From: Roseateles sp.
GTDB lineage: Bacteria > Pseudomonadota > Gammaproteobacteria > Burkholderiales > Burkholderiaceae_C
Direction of reading: 5' to 3'
Assembly (NCBI GenBank): GCA_016790285.1
Contig: JAEUPJ010000101.1
Location: forward strand, 37,337-101,336
DNA: 64,000 nucleotides
The position numbers and the translations under genes are program-made. The notes beneath the pieces were generated by a model. It was not told the origin of the DNA. It did not search any database and worked only from the letters and a program-made list of their open reading frames with translations. Of the stretch, positions 44,948 to 54,759 are shown piece after piece; position 1 is the stretch's first letter; every line of letters starts with the position of its first letter.

Positions 44948-47152
44948 GTGAGCGCTCCACCCCCCGGGCTGCACGCGGCGGAAGCCGACGCGCGCCTTCT
45001 CGCCCCCTTCACCGCCTGGCCGGATGGCCCGGGCGGCGCGGCGCTGTCGCAGTTCCAGGTCGCGGGCATCCACTGCGCGGCCTGCTCCGGCATCATCGAA
45101 GACACGCTGAGCCAACTGCCTGGCGTGGAGCGCGCGAGCGTGAACGCGGCATCGGCCCGGCTGTCCCTGCGCTGGCAGCCCTCGCGGCTGGCGCTGGCCG
45201 ACGTGCTTGCCGCCTTGCAGGCCGCGGGTTACCAGGTCACGCCCGACGTGGCCGCGTCCGCGCGCGAGCTGCGCCGCCAGGAGAAGCGCCAGGCGCTGTG
45301 GCGGGTGTTCGTCGCCGGCTTCCTGATGATGCAGGTGATGATGCTGGCCACGCCCGCCTACGTGGCTGCGGCGGGCGAGCTGTCGCCCGACCTGGACCAG
45401 CTGCTGCGCTGGGGCTGCTGGGTGTTGACGCTGCCGGTGATGGTGTTCTCGGCCGGCCCCTTCTTCAGCGGCGCCTGGCACCAGCTGCGCGCCGGGCGGC
45501 TGGGCATGGACGTGCCGGTGGCCCTGGGCATTGCGGTCACCTTCGTGGCCAGCACCGGGGCCCTTTTCGACCCCGGTGGCCTGCTGGGCCACGAGGTCTA
45601 CTTCGATTCGCTCACGATGTTCGTCGCGCTGCTGCTGGCCGCGCGCTGGTTCGAGCTGGGTGCCCGCCACCGTGCGGCCGAGGCCTTGGAGGCCGTGGCT
45701 GGATCGTTGCCAAGCGCTGCGCAGCGCTTGCTGCCCGATGGCCGCAGCGAACGTGTGCCGGCCGAGGCCCTGCGTCCGGGCGACCGCATCCGCGTCGCCG
45801 CCGGCGAGGCTTTCGCGGCCGACGGCGTGGTGGTCGGCGGGCAGGGCTGGGTCAACGAGGCGCTGCTCACGGGTGAATCTGCGCCTGTGGCCAAGGCCGC
45901 GGACGATGCGGTCGTGGCCGGCAGCCTCAGCGTGGACGGTGTGTTCATCGTCGCCGTGCAGCGCGTGGGTGCCGACACCACGGCCCAGGGCATCGTGCGG
46001 CTGATGCAGCAGGCGCAGAGCCAGCGGCCTTTCGTGCACGGCGTGCTGGACCGTGTGGCGGCCGGGTTCACGGCTGCCGTGCTCCTGCTGGCGCTGGGCG
46101 CGGGGCTGGCCTGGTGGTGGGTCGACCCCTCGCGGGCCGTGGCCGTCGCCGTGGCCGTGCTCATCGTGACCTGCCCCTGCGCGCTCACGCTCGCGGCCCC
46201 CGCAGCCTGGCTGACCGCCAGTGGCGCGCTGGCGCGCCGCGGCCTGCTGCTGGCGGACCTGTCCGCCCTGGAGCGCCTGTGCGCGGTGGACACCGTGGTG
46301 TTCGACAAGACCGGCACGGTCAGCGAAGACCGGCTGCAACTGCGCCGGCACTGGAGCGACAGCCCGGATGCCGATGCGCTGCTGGTGCTGGCGCGCAGCC
46401 TGGCCGGGCTGTCGCGACACCCGCATGCGCAGGCGCTGGCCGACGGCAGCAGCGCGCAAGGCTGGCACGACGTGCGCGAGGTCGCCGGCCGGGGTGTCGA
46501 GGCCCGCGATGCCGAGGGCTGCCTGTGGCGGCTGGGTGCGCCGGGGTGGGTGCGCGAGCAGCCGGACCCGGGCGCGCGCCTGGCCTTCGGCAGCGATGGC
46601 GCCGTGCTCTGGCTGGACTTGGCCGAGTCGGCGCGGCCCGACGCTGCCGAGGCCATCGCGGCGCTGCAGGCGCAGGGCCGCGCCGTGCGCCTGCTCTCGG
46701 GCGACCAACCCGTAGCTGTTGCGCGCATGGCGGAGGCCCTGGGCATCACCGAGTGGAGAGCCAGCGCAACACCTGACACCAAGCTCGCTGCCGTGCGGGA
46801 GGCCCAGGCGCGCGGCGAGCGTGTGCTGATGGTGGGTGACGGCATCAACGACGCCCCTGTGCTGGCGGCGGCGGACGTGCGCATCGCCATGGGGCAGGGC
46901 GCCATGCTCGCGCGCAGCGCGGCGGACGCACTGCTCGTGTCCAACCGACTGATGGCCGTGCCGCAAGCCCTGGCCCTTGCACAGCGCACCCGCCGCGTGC
47001 TGCGGCAGAACCTCGCCTGGGCGGCGCTCTACAACCTCGCCTGCGTGCCGCTGGCGCTGGCCGGCTGGTTGCCGCCGCTGGCCGCGGGCATCGGCATGGC
47101 CAGCAGCTCGCTCTTCGTCGTGCTCAACGCGCAGCGGCTGCAACGCGGCTGA
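44948..47152 (+). CDS. ccoI: Cu+-transporting P-type ATPase for cbb3 oxidase assembly
   Basis: The 734-residue ATPase has an N-terminal heavy-metal domain (GIHCAACSG), membrane metal site Cys409-Pro-Cys411 in TCPCALTLAAP, phosphorylated Asp453 in DKTGT, the HP element in SRHPHAQAL and hinge GDGINDAP. Position directly before ccoS and ccoN identifies it as CcoI/FixI, which exports copper to the periplasm for the CuB centre of the oxidase rather than for detoxification. The start is GTG at 44,948. Confidence 0.93.
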   Translation: MSAPPPGLHAAEADARLLAPFTAWPDGPGGAALSQFQVAGIHCAACSGIIEDTLSQLPGVERASVNAASARLSLRWQPSRLALADVLAALQAAGYQVTPDVAASARELRRQEKRQALWRVFVAGFLMMQVMMLATPAYVAAAGELSPDLDQLLRWGCWVLTLPVMVFSAGPFFSGAWHQLRAGRLGMDVPVALGIAVTFVASTGALFDPGGLLGHEVYFDSLTMFVALLLAARWFELGARHRAAEALEAVAGSLPSAAQRLLPDGRSERVPAEALRPGDRIRVAAGEAFAADGVVVGGQGWVNEALLTGESAPVAKAADDAVVAGSLSVDGVFIVAVQRVGADTTAQGIVRLMQQAQSQRPFVHGVLDRVAAGFTAAVLLLALGAGLAWWWVDPSRAVAVAVAVLIVTCPCALTLAAPAAWLTASGALARRGLLLADLSALERLCAVDTVVFDKTGTVSEDRLQLRRHWSDSPDADALLVLARSLAGLSRHPHAQALADGSSAQGWHDVREVAGRGVEARDAEGCLWRLGAPGWVREQPDPGARLAFGSDGAVLWLDLAESARPDAAEAIAALQAQGRAVRLLSGDQPVAVARMAEALGITEWRASATPDTKLAAVREAQARGERVLMVGDGINDAPVLAAADVRIAMGQGAMLARSAADALLVSNRLMAVPQALALAQRTRRVLRQNLAWAALYNLACVPLALAGWLPPLAAGIGMASSSLFVVLNAQRLQRG

Positions 47153-47158
47153 AAGACC

Positions 47159-47308
47159 ATGGACATCCTCTATCTCCTCATCCCGTTCTCGGTCGTGCTG
47201 GTGCTGCTCATCCTGGGCGTGTTCGGCTGGGCTGTGAACTCAGGGCAACTCGAAGACCTCTCCCGGGAGGGGGAACGCATCCTGCTTGACGAGGATCAAG
47301 GCACCTAG
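47159..47308 (+). CDS. ccoS: cbb3-type oxidase assembly protein CcoS
   Basis: This 49-residue single-helix protein reads [20 protein letters not shown] with the continuing [23 protein letters not shown], the exact CcoS pattern. It is needed to insert heme b and copper into CcoN. It starts 6 bp after ccoI. Its final codons contain the FNR box for ccoN. Confidence 0.93.
   Translation: MDILYLLIPFSVVLVLLILGVFGWAVNSGQLEDLSREGERILLDEDQGT
47286..47299 (+). promoter_or_regulatory. FNR box for the ccoNOQP operon
   Basis: TTGAC-GAGG-ATCAA matches TTGAT-N4-ATCAA at 9 of 10 bases. It lies inside the 3' end of ccoS and is centred 62 bp before the ccoN ATG, so a start site near 47,334 would be class II FNR-activated. 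The fnr gene is in the same window. Confidence 0.8.
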
Positions 47309-47354
47309 GGCCCCTCGCGCGAAGAATCGTTCGCATCAGACTGAAGGAGTCGCG

Positions 47355-48803
47355 ATGGCGAACGAAAAGGCCCTGGCCACCACTGGGGCGACATACGAAG
47401 ACGGACCGGTACGCGCATTCGCGCTGGCCGCAGTTCTCTGGGGCGTGGTGGGGATGCTGGTGGGCGTCATCATTGCCGCCCAGCTGGCCTGGCCGGATCT
47501 CAACCTCGGCGTTCCCTGGCTCAGCTACGGCCGCTTGCGGCCGCTGCACACCAACGCGGTGATCTTCGCGTTCGGCGGCTGCACGCTGTTCGCCACGTCT
47601 TACCACGTGGTCCAGCGCACCGGCCAGACGCGCCTGTTCCTGCCCAAGCTCGCCTGGTTCACCTTCTGGGGCTGGCAGCTCGTCATCCTGCTCGCGGCGC
47701 TGTCGCTGCCCATGGGCTTCACGACCGGCAAGGAATACGCCGAGCTCGAGTGGCCCATCGACATCCTGATCGCCGTGGTGTGGGTGGCCTATGCCGTCGT
47801 GTTCTTCGGCTCGGTGGGTACCCGCAAGATCCGCCACATCTACGTGGCGAACTGGTTCTTCGGCGCCTTCATCATCGCCGTGGCCCTGCTGCACATCGTC
47901 AACAGCGCCGAGATCCCGGTCAGCCTCACCAAGAGCTACTCGGCCTACGCCGGCGTGCAGGACGCCATGGTGCAGTGGTGGTACGGCCATAACGCGGTCG
48001 GCTTCTTCCTGACAGCGGGCTTCCTCGGGATGATGTACTACTACATCCCCAAGCAGGCCGAGCGCCCCGTCTACAGCTACCGCCTGTCCATCGTCCACTT
48101 CTGGGCGCTGATCTTCACCTACATGTGGGCGGGCCCGCACCACCTGCACTACACGGCCCTGCCGGACTGGGCGCAGAGCATCGGCATGATCTTCAGCCTG
48201 GTGCTGCTGGCGCCGAGCTGGGGCGGCATGATCAACGGCGTCATGACCCTCTCGGGCGCCTGGCACAAGCTGCGTGACGACCCCATCCTGAAGTTCCTCA
48301 TCGTGGCCCTGTCGTTCTACGGCATGTCCACCTTCGAGGGCCCGATGATGTCGATCAAGACGGTCAACTCGCTGTCGCACTACACCGACTGGACGGTGGG
48401 CCACGTGCACAGCGGCGCCCTGGGCTGGGTGGGCCTCATCTCGATGGGCTCGCTCTACCACCTGATCCCGCGCATGTTCGGTCGCACGGAGATGTACTCC
48501 AAGCGCGCCATCGAGCTGCACTTCTGGATCGCGACGCTGGGCATCGTGCTCTACATCGCCGCGATGTGGATTGCCGGCGTGATGCAGGGCCTGATGTGGC
48601 GTGCGGTCAACCCTGACGGCACCCTCGTCTACACCTTTGTCGAGAGCGTGAAGGCCACCTGGCCGTTCTACGTGATCCGCCTGGCCGGCGGCCTGCTGTA
48701 CCTCGGCGGCATGCTGGTGATGAGCTGGAACGTGATCAAGACCGTGCAGGCCGGCCGCGCCCAACCAGTGCGCATCCCCGCCCCTGCGATGGCCCACGCT
48801 TGA
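47355..48803 (+). CDS. ccoN: cbb3-type cytochrome c oxidase subunit I
   Basis: The 482-residue, 12-helix heme-copper oxidase core has the heme and CuB histidines in [46 protein letters not shown] and [18 protein letters not shown] replaces the K-channel features of type A oxidases. It reduces oxygen with high affinity. GAAGGAG precedes the ATG by 5 nt. It opens the ccoNOQP structural operon. Confidence 0.97.
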   Translation: MANEKALATTGATYEDGPVRAFALAAVLWGVVGMLVGVIIAAQLAWPDLNLGVPWLSYGRLRPLHTNAVIFAFGGCTLFATSYHVVQRTGQTRLFLPKLAWFTFWGWQLVILLAALSLPMGFTTGKEYAELEWPIDILIAVVWVAYAVVFFGSVGTRKIRHIYVANWFFGAFIIAVALLHIVNSAEIPVSLTKSYSAYAGVQDAMVQWWYGHNAVGFFLTAGFLGMMYYYIPKQAERPVYSYRLSIVHFWALIFTYMWAGPHHLHYTALPDWAQSIGMIFSLVLLAPSWGGMINGVMTLSGAWHKLRDDPILKFLIVALSFYGMSTFEGPMMSIKTVNSLSHYTDWTVGHVHSGALGWVGLISMGSLYHLIPRMFGRTEMYSKRAIELHFWIATLGIVLYIAAMWIAGVMQGLMWRAVNPDGTLVYTFVESVKATWPFYVIRLAGGLLYLGGMLVMSWNVIKTVQAGRAQPVRIPAPAMAHA

Positions 48804-48813
48804 AGGAGATTTC

Positions 48814-49437
48814 ATGAGCAACCCTAGCCAAACCGTCTCCGGCCACCAGCGCATCGAGACCAGCAACCTGCTGATGATCGTGCTGGTGCTCCTGACCGTG
48901 CTGGTCGGCGGCATCGTCGAGATCGTGCCGCTGTTCTTCCAGCGCTCGACCACCCAGGCCGCGCCGGGCCTCAAGCCCTACACCGCGCTGCAGCTCGCCG
49001 GCCGCGACGTCTACCTGCGTGAAGGCTGCTACAACTGCCACTCGCAGATGATCCGCCCGCTCGCCGCCGAGACGCTGCGTTACGGCAAGTACTCCACGGC
49101 GGGTGAATTCGTGTACGACCACCCCTTCCAGTGGGGCAGCAAGCGCACCGGCCCGGACCTCGCCCGCGTGGGTGCCAAGTACAGCGACGACTGGCACCGC
49201 ATCCACCTGAACAACCCGCGTGACCTGGTGCCCGAGTCCAACATGCCGGCCTACCCTTGGCTGGCCACCTCGGCCGTGGACGCCGCCGGCATGCCGGCCC
49301 GTCTGGGCGCGATGCGCACCCTGGGCGTGCCCTACACCGAAGCCGAGGTGAAGGCCTCCGCCGACGAGGTCAAGGGCAAGACCGAGCTCGACGCGCTGGT
49401 GGCCTACCTGCAGGTGCTCGGCACCGCGAACAAGTAA
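48814..49437 (+). CDS. ccoO: cbb3-type cytochrome c oxidase subunit II
   Basis: The 207-residue membrane-anchored monoheme cytochrome has one helix ([25 protein letters not shown]) and heme motif CYNCH in [15 protein letters not shown]. The distal region [13 protein letters not shown] carries the axial Met. It passes electrons to CcoN. GAAGGAGA precedes it by a short gap after ccoN. Confidence 0.96.
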   Translation: MSNPSQTVSGHQRIETSNLLMIVLVLLTVLVGGIVEIVPLFFQRSTTQAAPGLKPYTALQLAGRDVYLREGCYNCHSQMIRPLAAETLRYGKYSTAGEFVYDHPFQWGSKRTGPDLARVGAKYSDDWHRIHLNNPRDLVPESNMPAYPWLATSAVDAAGMPARLGAMRTLGVPYTEAEVKASADEVKGKTELDALVAYLQVLGTANK

Positions 49438-49450
49438 GGAGCCCGCAATC

Positions 49451-49582
49451 ATGGGCATCAACGAACTCCGTGTGGCCGTGACCCTGGTGTCGCTGGCCGT
49501 GTTCCTCGGCATCGTCGCGTGGGCCTGGCGTGGCCGCTTCGACGACGCCGCCCGCCTGCCTTTCGAAGGAGATGAGCAATGA
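49451..49582 (+). CDS. ccoQ: cbb3-type oxidase subunit CcoQ/FixQ
   Basis: The 43-residue protein has one helix (VAVTLVSLAVFLGIVAWAW) and a short charged tail ending FEGDEQ. Position between ccoO and ccoP and the size identify CcoQ, which stabilises the oxidase complex. It overlaps ccoP by ATGA. Confidence 0.9.
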   Translation: MGINELRVAVTLVSLAVFLGIVAWAWRGRFDDAARLPFEGDEQ

Positions 49583-50496
49583 GTGACTTCTTCAGCAGCG
49601 GCTGGTCTCTCTTCATCGCCGCCGTGACCATTGGCGGGCTGATCGCCTGCGTGATCCTGCTGCTCATCGCGAGCCGCCGCCAGGTGATGGCCGCCGACAA
49701 CACCACCGGCCACGTGTGGGACGAGGACCTGCGCGAACTCAACAACCCGCTGCCCGCGTGGTGGATGGGCCTGTTCGTGCTGACCATCGTGTTCGCCGGC
49801 GTCTACCTGGCGCTCTACCCGGGCCTGGGCAGCCAGGCCGGCAAGCTGGGCTGGACGAGTGAAGGCGAGCACGCCAAGGACCTGGCCCAGACCCGCGCCG
49901 CCATGGCGCCCGTCTACGCCGCGTTCAAGGACATGGCGCCCGAGCAGCTGGCCAAGGACCCCAAGGCCCACGGTATCGGCGAGCGGCTGTTCGCGAACAA
50001 CTGCGCGCAGTGCCACGGTGCCGACGCCAAGGGCTCCAAGGGCTTCCCCAACCTGACCGACGGCGACTGGCTCTGGGGCGGCACGCCCGAGGCCATCACC
50101 GAGACCATCACCAAGGGCCGCGATGGCAACATGCCCGTGATGGCACCGGCCGTGGGCACGAGCGAGGATGTCCGCAACGTGGCGCATTACGTGCTGTCGC
50201 TGTCGGGCAGCCCGCACAACGCGCTCTACGCCCAGCTCGGCAAGGAGAAGTTCGTCGTCTGCGCGGCCTGCCATGGCCCCGGCGGCAAGGGCAACCAGGC
50301 GCTGGGTGCTCCGAACCTGAGCGACAAGGTCTGGCTGCACGGCTGGGGCGAGGAAGCCGTGATGGCCATGGTCAACAACGGCAAGCACAACGTCATGCCC
50401 GCCCACGGCGAGCGCCTCACGCCGGAGCAGATCCGCGTGCTGGCCGCCTACGTGTGGGGCCTGTCGCAATCGCAGGGCGTCGCCGCAGCGAACTGA
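49579..50496 (+). CDS. ccoP: cbb3-type cytochrome c oxidase subunit III, diheme
   Basis: The 305-residue protein has two N-terminal helices (including AVTIGGLIACVILLLIA and WWMGLFVLTIVFAGVYLALYPG) and two CxxCH hemes, CAQCH and CAACH. The second domain ends near IRVLAAYVWGLS. It receives electrons from soluble cytochrome c. It is the last subunit gene and is followed 6 bp later by ccoG. Confidence 0.96.
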   Translation: MSDFFSSGWSLFIAAVTIGGLIACVILLLIASRRQVMAADNTTGHVWDEDLRELNNPLPAWWMGLFVLTIVFAGVYLALYPGLGSQAGKLGWTSEGEHAKDLAQTRAAMAPVYAAFKDMAPEQLAKDPKAHGIGERLFANNCAQCHGADAKGSKGFPNLTDGDWLWGGTPEAITETITKGRDGNMPVMAPAVGTSEDVRNVAHYVLSLSGSPHNALYAQLGKEKFVVCAACHGPGGKGNQALGAPNLSDKVWLHGWGEEAVMAMVNNGKHNVMPAHGERLTPEQIRVLAAYVWGLSQSQGVAAAN

Positions 50497-50502
50497 CCTC
50501 CC

Positions 50503-51936
50503 ATGCCTGCCCCTTCCGCACCCGCCACGGGTGATGCAGTTCACGTCATCCGGCTCTACAAGTCGGAAGACAAGATCCATCCACGCGCCGTGGATGGCTT
50601 CTACGCCCGCTGGCGCTGGGTCATCGTTGCGCTGACCCAGCTGGTGTTCTACGGCCTGCCCTGGCTCAACTGGGGTCAGCGTCAGGCCGTGCTGTTCGAC
50701 CTGGAAGCGCGGCGCTTCTATGTCTTCGGCCTCGTGCTCTACCCGCAGGACTTCGTGTACCTCACGGCCCTGCTGATGATCTCGGCCTACGCGCTGTTCC
50801 TGTTCACCGCGGTGGCGGGGCGGCTGTGGTGCGGCTACGCCTGCCCGCAGACGGTCTACACCGAGATCTTCATGCGGGTGGAGCGCTGGTTCGAGGGCGA
50901 CCGCAACGCGCGGCTTCGCCTGGACAAGGCGCCCTGGTCGCTGGACAAGCTCTGGCGCAAGGCCGGCAAGCAGGCCGTCTGGATCGCCATCGGCCTGTGG
51001 ACGGGCTTCACCTTCGTCGGCTACTTCACGCCCATCCACACGCTGGGCGCGGAGGTGCTGACGCTGGGCACGGGCCCGTGGGAGACCTTCTGGGTGCTGT
51101 TCTACGGCTTTGCCACCTACGGCAATGCCGGCTACATGCGCGAGCAGGTCTGCAAGTACATGTGCCCTTACGCGCGCTTCCAGAGCGCGATGTTCGACCG
51201 CGACACGCTGATCGTCAGCTACGACCCCGCCCGCGGCGAGCCGCGCGGCAACAACGCCAAGCGCAAGAAGGGCGTGGCCAGCAGCGAGCCGCTGGGCGAC
51301 TGCATCGACTGCGAACTGTGCGTGCACGTCTGCCCGACCGGCATCGACATCCGCAACGGCCTGCAGTACGAGTGCATCGGCTGCGCCGCCTGCATCGACG
51401 TGTGCAACGGCGTGATGGACAAGATGGGCACGGCCCGCGGCCTCATCCGCTACGACACCGAGAACGGCCTGGAGCAGGGCCTGTCCAGCACCCAGCGCTG
51501 GCGCCGGGTGCTGCGCCCGCGCGTGATCATCTACACGACCGTGCTGCTCATCATCTGCAGTGCGGTGCTCTGGAGCATCACGTCGCGCCACGGCTTCCGC
51601 GTGGACGTGGTGCGCGACCGCGCGTCGCTCGCGCGCCTCGTCGAGGACGGCTGGGTGGAGAACGTCTACCGGCTGCAGGTCATGAACGCGACCGAGTCGC
51701 CGCAGCGCTACCGCATCGAGGCCGACGGCCTGCCGGGCCTCGTGCTGAGCCGGGCGACGAGCGTCGACCTCGGCCCGGCCGAAGCGCGCTGGGTGGCGGT
51801 TGCCCTGCGCATGCCGCCCTCGGCCGCCCAGCAGTTCAAGCCCGGTGCCCACCCGATGCAGTGGCGCATCAGTCGCATCACCGATGGTGCCCCAGAGACC
51901 GTCGTCGAAAAATCCACCTTCGTGCTGCCGCGCTGA
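50503..51936 (+). CDS. ccoG: Polyferredoxin/copper reductase CcoG
   Basis: The 477-residue protein has four to five helices, a conserved CGYACPQTVYTEIF motif and two [4Fe-4S] groups: CIDCELCVHVCPTGID and CIGCAACIDVC. A C-terminal Ig-like periplasmic domain (about 375-477) follows a last helix (VIIYTTVLLIICSAVLWSI). CcoG is described as a cupric reductase feeding Cu+ to cbb3 assembly. Confidence 0.95.
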   Translation: MPAPSAPATGDAVHVIRLYKSEDKIHPRAVDGFYARWRWVIVALTQLVFYGLPWLNWGQRQAVLFDLEARRFYVFGLVLYPQDFVYLTALLMISAYALFLFTAVAGRLWCGYACPQTVYTEIFMRVERWFEGDRNARLRLDKAPWSLDKLWRKAGKQAVWIAIGLWTGFTFVGYFTPIHTLGAEVLTLGTGPWETFWVLFYGFATYGNAGYMREQVCKYMCPYARFQSAMFDRDTLIVSYDPARGEPRGNNAKRKKGVASSEPLGDCIDCELCVHVCPTGIDIRNGLQYECIGCAACIDVCNGVMDKMGTARGLIRYDTENGLEQGLSSTQRWRRVLRPRVIIYTTVLLIICSAVLWSITSRHGFRVDVVRDRASLARLVEDGWVENVYRLQVMNATESPQRYRIEADGLPGLVLSRATSVDLGPAEARWVAVALRMPPSAAQQFKPGAHPMQWRISRITDGAPETVVEKSTFVLPR

Positions 51937-51952
51937 CGGCGAGGAGAACCCC

Positions 51953-52219
51953 ATGTCCGCAGTCGTTTCCAAGTCGTCCGCCTGGCGTGAGCCGATGGTG
52001 TGGCTGGTCGTCGGGGGGCCCGCCAGCGTCGTGGTCGCCAGCTTCTTCACGCTGGCGCTCGCACTCAAGCACCCCGACCCGCCGCTGGACCTGCGCGCCA
52101 CTGCGCAGCGTTCGGCGGATGAGGTCGAGCCTGCCGACATGCGCGCCCGCGAGGGCGACGTGCCGGCGCTCATTGCCCGCAACCACGCGGCCACGGGTGC
52201 GGCGGGAGTCAAGCGGTGA
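51953..52219 (+). CDS. ccoH: Short FixH/CcoH-like protein
   Basis: The 88-residue protein has one helix (EPMVWLVVGGPASVVVASFFTLALAL), then HPDPPLDLRATAQRSADEVEPADM. The helix and the following short region match the start of FixH, but the family is usually about 150-170 residues, so most of the periplasmic domain is missing. This short form is common beside ccoG in some betaproteobacteria. It overlaps the next gene by GTGA. Confidence 0.75.
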   Translation: MSAVVSKSSAWREPMVWLVVGGPASVVVASFFTLALALKHPDPPLDLRATAQRSADEVEPADMRAREGDVPALIARNHAATGAAGVKR

Positions 52220-52509
52220 CCGGTCAGCCCGGGCCGTCACGCCTCGCGCGTTTCGCGATGGCGGTGGCCTGGTCGTCCTTCCTGTGCGCCGGCGTGCTGG
52301 AGCTGCTCGTGTTCGCCGTCGTCGACCCGACCGAGCTGCGCTGGTTCGGCGCCGCGCCGGTGGAGCTGTCGCCGCAGGCCATCTACACGCTGAGCTTCCT
52401 TGTGTTCTGGGGCGTCATCGCGCTGTCGTCCAGCCTGGCGCTGCTGCTGGTGAACCTGCCGGTGGAAGACGTCAAGCCGTCACGTCGCGCCCCGGGCTGG
52501 CCTCGCTGA
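52216..52509 (+). CDS. Two-helix membrane protein of unknown function next to ccoH
   Basis: The 97-residue protein starts with GTG at 52,216 inside the ccoH stop (GTGA). It has two predicted helices (FAMAVAWSSFLCAGVLELLVFAVV and IYTLSFLVFWGVIALSSSLALLLV) with a short PTELRWFGAAPVELSPQ loop between them. Coupling to ccoH suggests an assembly or stability role in the oxidase. I know no family name for it. The last 38 bp overlap the end of the convergent ndh gene. Confidence 0.75.
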   Translation: MTGQPGPSRLARFAMAVAWSSFLCAGVLELLVFAVVDPTELRWFGAAPVELSPQAIYTLSFLVFWGVIALSSSLALLLVNLPVEDVKPSRRAPGWPR

Positions 52510-53782
52510 CGACGCGCGCATGGCGGTCGTGGGTCCAGTAGGCCCAGGCCCAGTCCAGCAGCACGACGAAGCGGTTGCGAAAGCCGATCAGGAAGTACAC
52601 GTGCGCGAACAGCCAGAAGAGCCAGGCCGGGTAGCCTGAAAAGCGCCAGGGCCCCAGCGGCGTGCCCAGGTCCACGACGGCGCTGTTGCGGCCGATGGTG
52701 GCGAGGTTGCCGTAGTCGCGGTAGCGAAAGGGCAGGGCGGGCTGGCCGGCCAGCGCGCGGCGAATGTTGGCGGCGGCGTGCCGCCCCATCTGCTTGGCGC
52801 CGGGCGACACGCCCGGCACCGGGCGCGGCTCGCGCCCCGGCGCGTGACTCTGGGCGGCGGCGAGGTCGCCGATGACGCGGATGGCCGGGAAGCCCTTCAG
52901 GCTGAGGTCCGGCTCCACCACGACGCGCCCGGCGCGGTCCAGCGTGCAGCCGGTGGCGTCCGCCAGGGCGCGGCCCAGCGGCGACGCCGCCACGCCCGCG
53001 GCCCACACCACGCAGCGGCTGTGCAGGCGCTCGGCGCCGGCGGCCGTGGTGATGTCCAGCCCCTCGGCGTCGATACCTGTGACGCGGGCGCCAAGCTTCA
53101 CCTCCACGCCGAGCGCGTTGAGCTGCTCGCGGGCGCGCTGGCTCAGGGCCTCGGGCATGGACTGGAGCACGCGCGGGCTGCCCTCCACGAGCAGCACGCG
53201 CGCCTGGCGCGGGTCGATGCGGCGGAACTCGCCCGGCAGGGTGTGGCGTGCGATCTCGGCGAAGGTGCCCGCCAGCTCCACGCCGGTGGGCCCGCCACCC
53301 ACGACGACGAACTGCAGCAGCGCGGCGCGCCGTGCCGGGTCGTCCTCCCGCTCGGCGGCCTCGAAGGCCAGCAGCACGCGGCGGCGGATCTCGAAGGCGT
53401 CCTGCAGCGTCTTGAGGCCGGGCGCGAACTCGGCCCACTCGTCACGGCCGAAGTAGCTGTGCGTGGCGCCGGCCGCCACGATGAGGTGGTCCCAGCGCAG
53501 CTGCGCGCCGTCCTTGAGGGTGACGGTCTGGCCCGCAGCGTCGATGGCGACGACCTCGCCCAGCAGCGTCGTCACGTTGCGCTGGCGGCGGAAGAGGTGC
53601 CGGATGGGCGCCGCAATGGATGGGGCCGAGAGGCCCGCGGTGGCCACCTGGTAGAGCAGCGGCTGGAAGAGGTGGTGGTTGGTCTTGTCGACGACGGTGA
53701 TGTCGACATCGGCGCTGGCCAGGGCCCGCGCCGCCTCCAGGCCGCCGAATCCGCAGCCGATGATCAGGACTTGAGGACGCAT
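52472..53782 (-). CDS. Type II NADH dehydrogenase-like FAD/NAD(P) oxidoreductase
   Basis: This 436-residue protein has the FAD motif IIGCGFGGLEAARAL, DKTNHHLFQPLLYQVATAGLS, the NAD motif VVGGGPTGVELAGTFAE and the late GVSPGAKQMGRHAAANIRRALAG. The C-terminal third has an aromatic membrane-binding helix region (FLIGFRNRFVVLLDWAWAYWT). It should pass electrons from NADH to quinone without pumping protons, feeding the cbb3 chain. It converges with the cco operon and shares 38 bp with its last gene. Confidence 0.9.
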   Translation of the reverse strand: MRPQVLIIGCGFGGLEAARALASADVDITVVDKTNHHLFQPLLYQVATAGLSAPSIAAPIRHLFRRQRNVTTLLGEVVAIDAAGQTVTLKDGAQLRWDHLIVAAGATHSYFGRDEWAEFAPGLKTLQDAFEIRRRVLLAFEAAEREDDPARRAALLQFVVVGGGPTGVELAGTFAEIARHTLPGEFRRIDPRQARVLLVEGSPRVLQSMPEALSQRAREQLNALGVEVKLGARVTGIDAEGLDITTAAGAERLHSRCVVWAAGVAASPLGRALADATGCTLDRAGRVVVEPDLSLKGFPAIRVIGDLAAAQSHAPGREPRPVPGVSPGAKQMGRHAAANIRRALAGQPALPFRYRDYGNLATIGRNSAVVDLGTPLGPWRFSGYPAWLFWLFAHVYFLIGFRNRFVVLLDWAWAYWTHDRHARVVSEASPGRDVTA

Positions 53783-53863
53783 GCGCCCATGCTACGCCTG
53801 CCGTGCTGCGGTGCAGCATGCATTCTCGGCATGGGTTCGAGCCGGCCTGGCCGGCGTGCCCGG

Positions 53864-54616
53864 TCAGCCTGCGGCGTTCGAGACGAGGCGCTGCAGCGCC
53901 TGGGGGTCGAGCACCGTGATCTGGCGCTGCTTCACGTCCAGCACGCCGTCTTCCTGGAACTTGGAGAAGGTGCGGCTGACCGTTTCGAGCTTCAGGCCCA
54001 GGTAGCTGCCGATCTCCTCGCGCGTCATGCGCAGCACGAGGCTGCTGGACGAGAAGCCGCGGGCCTGCAGGCGCTGGGTCAGGTTGAGCAGGAAGGCCGC
54101 CAGGCGCTCCTCGGCGCGCATGTTGCCCAGCAGCAGCATGACGCCGTGGTCGCGCACGATCTCGCGGCTCATGATCTTGTGGAACTGGTGCTGCAGATCG
54201 GACAGCTCGCGCGTCAGGTGCTCGAGCTGGCCGTAGGGGATGATGCAGACCTGCGAGTCCTCCAGCGCCACCGCGTCGCAGGTGTGCCGGTCGCTGCTGA
54301 TGCCGTCCAGGCCGAGCACTTCGCCGGCCATCTGGAAGCCGGTGACCTGTTCCCGCCCATCCTCGCTGGCGACGCAGGTCTTGAAGAAGCCCGTGCGCAC
54401 CGCGTAGAGCGACTGGAAGCCGTCGCCGGCGCGGAACAGCGCCTCGCCGCGCGGCACGGCGCGCCGCTGCTCCACCAGCTCGTCCAGCCGCTCGAGCTGC
54501 TCGCTGGACATCCCCACCGGCAGGCACAGCTCGCGCAGGTTGCAGCTCGAGCAGGCCACCTTGAAGGGCTCGGGGCGGACAGCAGCGAGGGCGGCGGCTT
54601 GGGCGGCAGGAGGCAT
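53864..54616 (-). CDS. fnr: Oxygen-sensing transcriptional regulator Fnr
   Basis: The 250-residue Crp/Fnr protein has the four iron-sulphur cysteines Cys22, Cys25, Cys31 and Cys124, each two positions beyond E. coli C20, C23, C29 and C122. A cAMP-type beta-roll and a dimer helix follow, and the helix-turn-helix is MTREEIGSYLGLKLETVSRTFSKFQ, with the E-S-R set that reads TTGAT. It should activate the ccoN, hemN and probably ccoI promoters when oxygen falls. Confidence 0.96.
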   Translation of the reverse strand: MPPAAQAAALAAVRPEPFKVACSSCNLRELCLPVGMSSEQLERLDELVEQRRAVPRGEALFRAGDGFQSLYAVRTGFFKTCVASEDGREQVTGFQMAGEVLGLDGISSDRHTCDAVALEDSQVCIIPYGQLEHLTRELSDLQHQFHKIMSREIVRDHGVMLLLGNMRAEERLAAFLLNLTQRLQARGFSSSSLVLRMTREEIGSYLGLKLETVSRTFSKFQEDGVLDVKQRQITVLDPQALQRLVSNAAG

Positions 54617-54759
54617 CGGCGGGCGGGCGGCGTAACAGGCTGAAGTATCGCCGATGAGCGCTTCCCGGACGCCGGCAAGTCCTTTTTTACCGATCCGGCC
54701 CCGCCGCGCCCCGCGGGCTGGAAGCGGGCCCCGGCCCGGCGCGCGCGGCCTGAAGCGGG

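Noticed and set aside
44813-47143. Long N-terminal extension of the cupin frame
   Set aside because: The extra residues are only ccoI antisense; the cupin fold is complete from 44,812.
48736-52212. Minus-strand open frame of 1158 codons opposite ccoO-ccoH
   Set aside because: All of it is antisense to well-supported cbb3 genes.
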